12,000 bases of DNA from assembly GCA_964572185.1 (NCBI GenBank), contig CAZNFI010000090.1, positions 1-12,000 on the forward strand, in the 5' to 3' direction. This DNA comes from Azophilus sp964572185. GTDB lineage: Bacteria; Pseudomonadota; Gammaproteobacteria; Pseudomonadales; Azotimanducaceae. Under the pieces are notes generated by a model. That model ran no database searches, was not told where the DNA came from, and saw only the letters and a list, made by a program, of their open reading frames with translations. Shown here piece after piece: positions 6,360-12,000 of this stretch (position 1 is its first letter; every line of letters begins with the position of its first letter). A program made the translations under genes and the position numbers.

Positions 6360-7439
6360 TTACCAGCCGGCCAGCACTGCCGCGCGCTCGCGATGCACCG
6401 ACGGGCTGCCCAGGTAATTGCGATCGAACATCGCCCGTTTCAGCCAGAACTGGCAGTGAAACTCCCAGGTATAGCCGATGCCGCCGTGCAGCATCACCAT
6501 GGTGCGCGAGGCATTGACGTAGCGGTCGGCGAGGTGCGCCTTGGCCAGTGCCGCCAGGCGCGGCGCTTCCTCGGGGCGGTGATCGAAGGCATAGGCCGCG
6601 TACCAGACCAGCGCGCGGGCCGGCTCGACCTCGGCGGCCGCATCCGCGATCTGGTGCTTGACGCCCTGAAAGTGCGCGATGGTCTTGCCGAACTGCTCGC
6701 GCTCGTTGGCATAGTCCACGGTCAATCGCACGGACCTGTGCGCACCCCCGTACGCATCGGCGGCCAGGAACACCAGGCCGGCGTCGCGTACCCGTTCGGC
6801 AACGTCGCTGTCGCAGGGCAGCAGGGCGCAGGGCGCCTCGTCCAGGCCCAGGCCGCCGATGCGCCGGGTACGGTCAACGCCGTCCCAATCCTGGGTGCTG
6901 ACACCCGGGGCGTCGCTTTCCACAACGGCCAGTCTCCCACCCTCGACGCCCACCAGGAACAGGTCGGCATCCGAGGGAAACAATACGTTCTTCTTGGTAC
7001 CGCTCAGGCGGCCGTCGCTGACCGCAAGGCGCCACTGCTCCGGCTGCCACGCATCGCCTTCTTCGCCGAAGGCGACACTGCCCACCAGTTCACCCGAGGC
7101 CAGCCCGGGCAGCCACCGCGCCTTCTGCTCGCCGCTGCCGCCCAGGGTCAGGGCCAGGGTCAGCAGCGAGTGGCCCAGCAGTGGCCCCGGCGCCGCGCAG
7201 TAGCCCATGGCGTCGGACGCCACGGCCAGCTCCAGCATTGCCAGACCCACGCCACCGTACTGTTCCGGCACCAGCAGGCCAGCCAGACCCAGTTCCGCCG
7301 AACGGTTCCAAAGCGCCCGGTCGAGCCCCGCATCGGCATCGTACAATTCCAGCAACCGCGTGGTTGGCGCTTCCGCCTCGTAGAAGCGCCGCACCGTCTC
7401 ACCCAGCAGGTACTGCTCTTCGGTGAGGTCGAAATCCAC
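6360..7439 (-). CDS. Acyl-CoA dehydrogenase, small-type subunit
   Basis: A 359-residue ACAD-fold protein that starts with VDFDLTEEQ, nearly the same as the small subunit at 439-1566, so the two are probably paralogues. The middle-domain flavin signature is missing (AFGEEGDAW at about 123-131 in place of SEPxxGSD). The C-terminal half keeps EREQFGK (246-252) and HGGIGYTWE (318-326). The tail NYLGSPSVHRER has no Glu where MCAD has its catalytic base. This fits the non-flavin-signature partner of a two-subunit ACAD, with the 411-residue protein at 8736-9971 as the other half. I chose GTG at 7439, five bases after the dehydratase stop; the frame runs open to 7727, but that extension is only the antisense-like overlap with the dehydratase gene. 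The ribosome site is weak, so translation is probably coupled to the gene before it. Confidence 0.9.
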   Translation of the reverse strand: MDFDLTEEQYLLGETVRRFYEAEAPTTRLLELYDADAGLDRALWNRSAELGLAGLLVPEQYGGVGLAMLELAVASDAMGYCAAPGPLLGHSLLTLALTLGGSGEQKARWLPGLASGELVGSVAFGEEGDAWQPEQWRLAVSDGRLSGTKKNVLFPSDADLFLVGVEGGRLAVVESDAPGVSTQDWDGVDRTRRIGGLGLDEAPCALLPCDSDVAERVRDAGLVFLAADAYGGAHRSVRLTVDYANEREQFGKTIAHFQGVKHQIADAAAEVEPARALVWYAAYAFDHRPEEAPRLAALAKAHLADRYVNASRTMVMLHGGIGYTWEFHCQFWLKRAMFDRNYLGSPSVHRERAAVLAGW

Positions 7440-7444
7440 CGTCG

Positions 7445-8719
7445 CTACCCGGCCCGACGGCGTTGCGCCGCTTCCGTCATCATGGCCGCCCCACGCTCCC
7501 GCAACACCTCTGCCGGTTCCGGCAGCACCACGGGGCCATGTTTGCGGGACGGCAGGATCACCACCGCGGTTCCCGGACAGGTGAGCCACCCGCGCTGCGA
7601 GGTGCCCTTGATCTCCAGTTCCACGATGCAGTGCCGGCCGTCCTGCCGCTTGCCGCGCACCGTGCCTTCCATGAGGTGCCAGTCGCCGATGAAGTTGAAG
7701 GCGCGCATCTGGCCGGTGAGTTTCCACAACCAGCCATCATCGCCCATCCAGTTGGTGACCAGGTGGGTCAGCCAGTTCATGCGCATGTCGCCGTAGTCGT
7801 AGGCCAGCGGCAGGCCGATCTCCCGGGCGCGCTCGTGCTCCCAGTGCAGCCGCTGCACCACGTCGGGCACGCCGTGGGTGTTCTTGGCATAGAAGCCGCC
7901 GATCTTCTGCCGCGTCTTCCATTGAAAACGCAGTGGCCCGTGGCCGTAGTGGCCCATGCCGCGGCCGAGATGCTCGGCGATGATGTCGGTGACCGTGAGG
8001 GGGCCCTTGGCCAGCGGTTGCAGCCGGTCACCAACTTCAACGTCTTCCCAATACCGTGGCGTTGCGCCGCGGGCCTCTTCGGCGGCATAGATCGCATCGA
8101 TGGCCGCGATGTCCGCGTCGCTGTATTGCCAGTGCCGCACCCCGGCGTGGCGGTCGGTCTTTTTCGAGCCGCTGCGTTCGGAGGCGATCTTCAGGGTCTC
8201 GCTCATGCCCACCGGGCCGCCGGTATGGTCGGCGTACAGGTCACGGGTGATCATGTGCACTGACTGGCCGCCGGTGAACTTGCTGCTCTGCACCACATGC
8301 ACGCTGGTCAGCGCTATGTCGTAGTAGATGTCATCGCCCGGGCTGACCGGCCGATACCACTCCCAGGACTGGCCGGAAACGTATTCGCCCGCGCCGGGAA
8401 ACAGGTGGCGGAACTGTTTCTTGCGCTCGGCGGTGAACTTGGGCGTCTCGTTGACACCGGTAATGGTCAGGTAGGTGGGCGAGCCGATCTGACGGCGCCA
8501 GCGGGTGGTGCTGCCGTAACCGGGGTCGTGCCAGAGCGGGTTGTCATCGCCCAGGCTGAAGGCGAAATGCGCGATGCCGGCTGCCGATGGCCGCGCATCG
8601 TGACGCTTGACATGGTCGGGTTGCGGAATGCCCACCTGCGACCGGGCCCTGTCGATCTCCGCTTCGGTAATGGCGATGCGGTGTTCCCTCACCGGCGCCG
8701 CGGCGGATTTGTCGCTCAT
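7445..8719 (-). CDS. FAS1-like dehydratase / MaoC-type double hot-dog protein
   Basis: A 424-residue protein with two hot-dog domains. The N-terminal one (about 15-175) is of the FAS1-like dehydratase type and has GDDNPLWH at 57-64, the place where R-specific hydratases carry their Asp/His pair. The second half (about 225-400) contains a DYGDMRMNWLTHLVTNW segment near 308-324, common in this group. The likely reaction is reversible hydration of a 2-enoyl-CoA, i.e. the step after the ACADs. The gene lies between the two subunits of the putative ACAD, 16 bases after the large one and 5 before the small one, so all three are made together. The ATG at 8719 has a modest GGAAG site. Since the crotonase downstream looks catalytically altered, this protein is the best candidate for the hydratase of the operon. 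Confidence 0.88.
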   Translation of the reverse strand: MSDKSAAAPVREHRIAITEAEIDRARSQVGIPQPDHVKRHDARPSAAGIAHFAFSLGDDNPLWHDPGYGSTTRWRRQIGSPTYLTITGVNETPKFTAERKKQFRHLFPGAGEYVSGQSWEWYRPVSPGDDIYYDIALTSVHVVQSSKFTGGQSVHMITRDLYADHTGGPVGMSETLKIASERSGSKKTDRHAGVRHWQYSDADIAAIDAIYAAEEARGATPRYWEDVEVGDRLQPLAKGPLTVTDIIAEHLGRGMGHYGHGPLRFQWKTRQKIGGFYAKNTHGVPDVVQRLHWEHERAREIGLPLAYDYGDMRMNWLTHLVTNWMGDDGWLWKLTGQMRAFNFIGDWHLMEGTVRGKRQDGRHCIVELEIKGTSQRGWLTCPGTAVVILPSRKHGPVVLPEPAEVLRERGAAMMTEAAQRRRAG

Positions 8720-8735
8720 TGATCTGTCTTCCGGT

Positions 8736-9971
8736 CTATACGTCGCGCGGCAGCCCCAGGCCCCGCTCGGCGATGATGTTGCGTTGAATGTTGGAGGTGC
8801 CGCCGCCCATGGTGGCGGCCAGGGAACCCAGTATCTGGTTCACCCAGCGCTCGTTGCCGACTGTCCGGGGCGGGCGCCGCGTAACCGCGCTGTCCTCGCC
8901 GGTGTCGGTGCCGGTGCCATGGGCCACGGCGGAGGCGAGCAGCATGGAGTCGTCGCCGATCAACTCGTGGGCGATGCGCGCCACCTCCATGCCGATGGTG
9001 TGCATGGTGACAAACTTGTTCATGTAGCCCAGGGCGCCAGTGCTCTCGCCCTTGGCGTCCCTGGAGAACTGGAACTGGCCCGACCAGTACGAGGACAGCA
9101 CGAAGCCCTCAAGCGCCGCCAGCCACTGGCGAACTTCCGGGTCCTTGATGGCTTGCACACCGTTGCGCGCCGTGCGCCGGGCGAGGCCCACCGTCTTGCG
9201 GTACAGCTCGCGGCCCTGCTCCGGCCCGCCGAGCTGGTCGCGTTCGAACTTCAGCGTGGTGCGCGACACCTCCCAGCCCCTGCCGCGCTCTCCCACCAGC
9301 CAGCCGGCGGGCGTTCTGGCATCGGTGAATAACACCTCGTTGAACGAGGCGCCGCCGGTGATCTGCCGCAGGCGCCGCACCTCGATGCCGGGCTGATGCA
9401 TGGGCACCAGCAGGTAGGAGATGCCGGCGTGGCGCGGCTCGTCGGGCTCGGTGCGCACCAGGGCGAACATGTATTTCGACAGGTGCGCGCGGCTCGTCCA
9501 CACCTTCTGCCCGTTGATCACCCACTCATCGCCCACCAGTTCGGCGCGGGTACGCAGGCCGGCGAGATCGGAGCCGGCGCCCGGCTCGGAGTAGCCCTGG
9601 CACCAGATGTGGTCGCCGTGAATGGCCGGCGGGATGAACTTCTCCTTCTGCCATTCGCTGCCCCATTGCAGCAGCGTGGGCACTACCCGGGAGATGCCGT
9701 TGCCTTCGATCTCGCGCGGTGCGCGGGCGGCGATGAACTCCTCGGTGATGATGCGCGCCTTGAGCGGGTCGGCCACCTGTTCCGAACCGCCGAAGCGCCG
9801 GGGAATGCCGCGGTACAGGTAGCCACGGTCGATGCCCTTCAGGCGAAACGCGCGCACTTGAGCGGCACGGTCCAGGTCGAGATCCACGCCCTTGGGCGGC
9901 CAGTTTTCCGCCAGGAACGCGCGCACTTCCTCCTGAAAGGCCAGATACTCCCCGGTGTAGTCCAGGTTCAT
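8736..9971 (-). CDS. Acyl-CoA dehydrogenase, large-type subunit
   Basis: A 411-residue ACAD, of normal length, with the intact flavin/substrate signature WCQGYSEPGAGSDLAGL (123-139) and WVINGQKVWTS (150-160). The C-terminal end is GGGTSNIQRNIIAERGLGLP, which matches the family's IYEGTSxIQRNIIAER except that Gly replaces the catalytic Glu. Heterotetrameric ACADs of the FadE26-34 type known from mycobacterial steroid side-chain degradation show similar changes and rely on residues shared between subunits. The ATG at 9971 has an ideal GGAGG site six bases upstream. It is the first gene of the operon running down to 5478; its probable partner is the small subunit at 6360-7439. The leader to the candidate promoter is about 160 bases. 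Confidence 0.93.
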   Translation of the reverse strand: MNLDYTGEYLAFQEEVRAFLAENWPPKGVDLDLDRAAQVRAFRLKGIDRGYLYRGIPRRFGGSEQVADPLKARIITEEFIAARAPREIEGNGISRVVPTLLQWGSEWQKEKFIPPAIHGDHIWCQGYSEPGAGSDLAGLRTRAELVGDEWVINGQKVWTSRAHLSKYMFALVRTEPDEPRHAGISYLLVPMHQPGIEVRRLRQITGGASFNEVLFTDARTPAGWLVGERGRGWEVSRTTLKFERDQLGGPEQGRELYRKTVGLARRTARNGVQAIKDPEVRQWLAALEGFVLSSYWSGQFQFSRDAKGESTGALGYMNKFVTMHTIGMEVARIAHELIGDDSMLLASAVAHGTGTDTGEDSAVTRRPPRTVGNERWVNQILGSLAATMGGGTSNIQRNIIAERGLGLPRDV

Positions 9972-10280
9972 GATGCGCCTCCCGCAGCATCCGCTACTGT
10001 ACGCCCACCGGACCGAGCCCCGGCGCGTTTGCCGCCCTGTCGAATCACCCCGGCCCCGCGGCGGATTCAGCGCATGGTTTGGTCAACGACACGCCTGCTT
10101 TGGCCCGTCGGATAGCCATTCGGATTCGTATAACTAATTAAAATAGGGTTTCTTTAATCGAGTCAAGCCGGACGGGGCCGGGCCGCCGGGCAACGCGCCT
10201 GGAGTTCCCGAACTGCCTCGACGGGACAGATGAGGCGCACATTCGAACCACCTTTTCAATTTACAGAGCGCCTCAACGGC
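9972..10280. other. Intergenic region upstream of the catabolic operon
   Basis: About 310 bases with no gene that I can support; the open frames are extensions of antisense readings. The right half holds an unusually AT-rich island (about 10125-10165) in otherwise GC-rich DNA, with the promoter and dyad listed separately. The left half (9990-10100) is GC-rich and would be transcribed as a long leader. Confidence 0.6.
10137..10166 (-). promoter_or_regulatory. Sigma70-like promoter of the four-gene operon, with overlapping dyad
   Basis: On the minus strand, TTGACT (10166-10161, five of six consensus) and TTTAAT (10142-10137, five of six) are separated by 18 bases, a good match by eye. A dyad, ATTAAA-N10-TTTAAT, covers 10137-10158, i.e. 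the -10 and most of the spacer, so a dimeric repressor bound there would block transcription. Transcription would start near 10130 and read into the large ACAD gene after a leader of roughly 160 bases. Confidence 0.5.
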
Positions 10281-10718
10281 TTAGTCTCCGTGAAAGGTGG
10301 AATCCGGGTTGTTCCAATGCAGCTTGACCCGCCTGTTGGCGATCAGCCAGCGGTCGCCGCTTTTTCGGAAATGATCGATGTAGGTACCCATGTGGTCGGG
10401 CCCGAACCGGGTATAGACGATGAAATAGGTCCAGCACCTGGCTTCACTGTCGGAGTCGAACTCGATGCGGCTGGTGGTCAGGTTGTGCCGCACGAAACCC
10501 ACGCCCCCCTCCGGGTCACGCGCGCGCCTGGCTATGCCCCCGTCCAATCCTTCGACAATGGCGGCGCGCCCACGAAACGTGCCCGACGCGGTTTCGAGCA
10601 CGCCGTCTTCGAAGAAGGCCGAGGCCAGGCCCTCCAGGCGGCCCCTGTCCCCTTCGGTGTTATAGACGGACATGGTATATCTGATGGCTTCGCGGGCTGT
10701 GGCCTGTTCCGGGGTCAT
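10281..10718 (-). CDS. SnoaL-like / NTF2-fold protein
   Basis: A 145-residue protein of the NTF2/SnoaL cone fold, recognised from the segment FVRHNLTTSRIEF (75-87) followed by strand-rich WTYFIVYTRFGPDHMGTY (96-113) and DRWLIANRRV (122-131). Members of this fold include cyclases, isomerases, dehydratases and non-catalytic ligand binders; bile-acid and steroid catabolic loci often carry them. The exact reaction cannot be told. The start at ATG 10718 has a strong GGAGGAG site. The gene has the same orientation as the four-gene operon but is separated from it by about 310 bases that include a promoter. Upstream, in the same direction, is a remnant of an acyl-CoA ligase, so it may once have been the second gene of a ligase-SnoaL operon. 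Confidence 0.82.
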   Translation of the reverse strand: MTPEQATAREAIRYTMSVYNTEGDRGRLEGLASAFFEDGVLETASGTFRGRAAIVEGLDGGIARRARDPEGGVGFVRHNLTTSRIEFDSDSEARCWTYFIVYTRFGPDHMGTYIDHFRKSGDRWLIANRRVKLHWNNPDSTFHGD

Positions 10719-10800
10719 GTTCTCCTCCGTGCAAGTGGGTGCGGGCCAAACGATTTGCCGACATGGTGCGCAATCGCAAGCCGATTGGGAAGCGCAGCGG

Positions 10801-10872
10801 TCAGTCGCATTCCGCGCCCAGCGCCTGTTCGACGATCTGCCGAAATTCCCGTTTCATGATCTTGCCGCGCAG
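10801..10872 (-). pseudogene. 3' remnant of an AMP-forming acyl-CoA ligase gene
   Basis: On the minus strand, 23 codons plus a TGA stop read LRGKIMKREF followed by RQIVEQALGAECD. GKI-x-KRE is the A10 motif around the catalytic lysine that closes almost every acyl-CoA ligase, and the distance to the stop is what such genes have. The codon just before is an in-frame TAA (10873-10875), and nothing ligase-like lies further upstream, so the rest of the gene is gone. The break point must be close to 10872. The piece is too short to be a gene and is best read as the scar of a deletion or rearrangement. Confidence 0.6.
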
Positions 10873-11016
10873 TTAAAGCATACTGAAGCCCCCTGCGTAG
10901 GCGAGCGCGTGTCGGCAGTGCGCAGAAAGACACACCCGGCCAGCCAGTTCGGTCTCTGCGATTGAAGGCAAACGAAAACCCTCATCAAGGCCACTGAAGT
11001 ACTCTGGAACCGACTC

Positions 11017-11649
11017 ATGCCAATCGACATCACGCCCCTGGTCAACCCGAACCACACCGCGTTGCTCACCAACGAAGTGCAATCCAGCGTCTTTGACGCC
11101 GACGGCGACCTGGCCGCAAACGCCCGGCGCATCCTCGGCAATATCGTGCGCCTGGCCGATGCGGCCCGCCTGGCTGATGTGCCGGTACTGCACGCCGTCA
11201 AGCACTTTCGCCGCGACTCGCTGGCACGCAATCGCAACATCGTCCTGTATCAACTCCGGGGCGTGCTGCCGGATGCGGATAGCCGGCCAGAGCCCGACAG
11301 CCGGCTGCAGCCCGGCTGCCAGGTGGTGCCGGAACTCGGTCCCGACGAGCGCGACCTGGTCATGACGCGCCTGCATGGCATGGGCGCCGTGCACGACAGC
11401 GGCATCGACCCGGTGCTGCGCATCCTCGGCGTCAGCACCGTGGTGGTGGTGGGCGTATCGCTCAACGTGGGTATCCCCAACAGCGTGATGGATCTCGCCA
11501 ACCGGGGCTACAACGTGGTGGTGCCCTCCGATGCGGTCGCGGGAACGCCGATGCAGTACCAGGACCAGATCATGAAGCACACCATCAGGCACCTGGCCCG
11601 CGTTGCGCCCACCCAAGCCATACTGGAGGCCTGGTCCGGCGGCTCCTGA
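11017..11649 (+). CDS. Isochorismatase-fold (cysteine hydrolase family) protein lacking the catalytic triad
   Basis: A 210-residue protein with the Rossmann-like isochorismatase fold: strand TALLTNEVQ (14-22), VPVLHAV (56-61), then LGVSTVVVVGVSLNVGIPNS (137-156) and GYNVVVPSDAVAG (164-176). Active members need Asp, Lys and Cys. Here the Asp of the usual IDMQ is Glu20, the Lys position in the LVMTRLHG segment seems to be Arg118, and the Cys of the usual NVCVES is Gly152. It is therefore unlikely to be a hydrolase by the known mechanism; a binding or regulatory role, or another chemistry, is possible. The start at ATG 11017 has only a weak GGAA upstream. It is transcribed alone, away from the SnoaL gene and toward the SDR gene. 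Confidence 0.85.
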   Translation: MPIDITPLVNPNHTALLTNEVQSSVFDADGDLAANARRILGNIVRLADAARLADVPVLHAVKHFRRDSLARNRNIVLYQLRGVLPDADSRPEPDSRLQPGCQVVPELGPDERDLVMTRLHGMGAVHDSGIDPVLRILGVSTVVVVGVSLNVGIPNSVMDLANRGYNVVVPSDAVAGTPMQYQDQIMKHTIRHLARVAPTQAILEAWSGGS

Positions 11650-11662
11650 CAACGCATCGGGC

Positions 11663-11702
11663 GGGGCTCGCCCCCCGGCGCCGCTTTCCACCCCGGCCGG
11701 GG
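11663..11702. terminator. GC-rich dyads between convergent genes
   Basis: Two dyads lie in the 61 bases between the stops of the isochorismatase-fold gene (plus) and the SDR gene (minus): GGGG-CTCG-CCCC at 11663-11674 and the 12-base palindrome CCCCGGCCGGGG at 11691-11702. The place suits a two-way terminator, but no T-tract follows either. Confidence 0.3.
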
Positions 11703-11710
11703 CGGCCTGG

Positions 11711-12000
11711 TCAGTGTTTGAACTCGGAACCCCCGGTCGCCGAGACGACACTGCCGGAGGTAAAGCTCGAGGCATTCGATGCCAGAAACAGGGCAGCACC
11801 GACGATTTCCTGAGGCTCACCAAGCCGCTGCAGCACGTGGCCATTCCTGGCCCGCGCCTCGGCCGCCGGCAGATCCCAGGCCTTGGAGATGTCGGTGAGA
11901 AAAGGCCCCGGCATGAGGCAGTTCACCCTCACCTTGGGCGCAAAGGCCCAGGCAAAGCCGGTGGTCATGGCATGCAGCCCGGCTTTCGCCGCGGCGTAGG
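11711..12000 (-). CDS. Short-chain dehydrogenase/reductase (partial, C-terminal 95 residues)
   Basis: The C-terminal part of an NAD(P)-dependent SDR; the rest lies beyond the right edge. The first visible residues are YAAAKAGLHAMT, the catalytic Y-x-x-x-K motif, followed by VRVNCLMPGPFLTD (cofactor-side loop), LGEPQEIVGAALFLASNASS and SFTSGSVVSATGG, the normal end of classical SDRs. An ATG at 11968 exists, but a start there would omit the catalytic motif. The substrate is unknown; in this context oxidation of a 3-hydroxyacyl-CoA or a ring hydroxyl is plausible. It is convergent with the isochorismatase-fold gene, 61 bases away. Confidence 0.92.
   Translation of the reverse strand, partial: YAAAKAGLHAMTTGFAWAFAPKVRVNCLMPGPFLTDISKAWDLPAAEARARNGHVLQRLGEPQEIVGAALFLASNASSFTSGSVVSATGGSEFKH

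Noticed and set aside
6393..7796. Long plus-strand open frame (467 codons) opposite the small ACAD and dehydratase genes
   Set aside because: Its translation has no recognisable domain and it lies wholly antisense to genes with clear family motifs; long antisense openings are expected in GC-rich coding DNA.
10771..10787. CAATC-N7-GATTG dyad upstream of the SnoaL gene as a second copy of the 1630 operator
   Set aside because: The arms are in the opposite order and the spacer differs; a five-base arm is likely by chance.
10873..11844. Minus-strand open frame of 323 codons opposite the isochorismatase-fold gene
   Set aside because: The plus-strand protein has a clear fold signature; the antisense translation has none.

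Overview
This is a GC-rich bacterial window dominated by acyl-CoA catabolism. A YceH (UPF0502) gene and the operon style suggest a proteobacterium, most likely a gammaproteobacterium. The genus cannot be fixed from the sequence. The run of exactly 100 N, flanked by an exact 55-base duplicate, marks the window as a scaffold of short-read contigs, possibly from a metagenome.

Layout, left to right. (1) 1-1566, minus strand: two adjacent acyl-CoA dehydrogenase (ACAD) subunit genes; the downstream one runs off the left edge. (2) 1697-3358, plus strand: an AMP-forming acyl-CoA ligase, divergent from the first pair across a short regulatory region that holds a 17-bp palindrome. (3) 3464-4112, minus strand: a VapB/VapC-type toxin-antitoxin pair with its own recognisable promoter. 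(4) 4179-4720: a stretch with no convincing gene, interrupted by the artificial N gap. (5) 4721-5392, minus strand: yceH. (6) 5478-9971, minus strand: a tight four-gene operon in the order large ACAD subunit, FAS1-like/MaoC-type dehydratase, small ACAD subunit, crotonase-fold protein. A sigma70-like promoter lies far upstream at 10137-10166. (7) 10281-10718, minus strand: a SnoaL/NTF2-fold protein, preceded by a 24-codon remnant of the 3' end of an acyl-CoA ligase gene. (8) 11017-11649, plus strand: an isochorismatase-fold protein. (9) 11711 to the right edge, minus strand: the C-terminal part of a short-chain dehydrogenase/reductase (SDR).

Together the genes can supply much of a beta-oxidation-like route: CoA activation (ligase), alpha,beta-dehydrogenation (two separate two-subunit ACADs), hydration (FAS1-like/MaoC protein, crotonase) and perhaps oxidation of a hydroxyl group (SDR). 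Paired ACAD subunits, MaoC-type hydratases and NTF2-fold proteins are typical of loci degrading branched or cyclic acyl-CoAs, such as steroid side chains or terpenoids. The substrate cannot be read from the sequence.

The most interesting signals are enzymes that keep their fold but lack expected catalytic residues. The crotonase lacks both hydratase glutamates. The isochorismatase-fold protein has changed Asp, Lys and Cys positions. None of the three complete ACAD subunits has the usual C-terminal catalytic Glu. I found no wholly new system that I could defend; the best candidate is an uncharacterised acyl-CoA pathway with non-canonical members.
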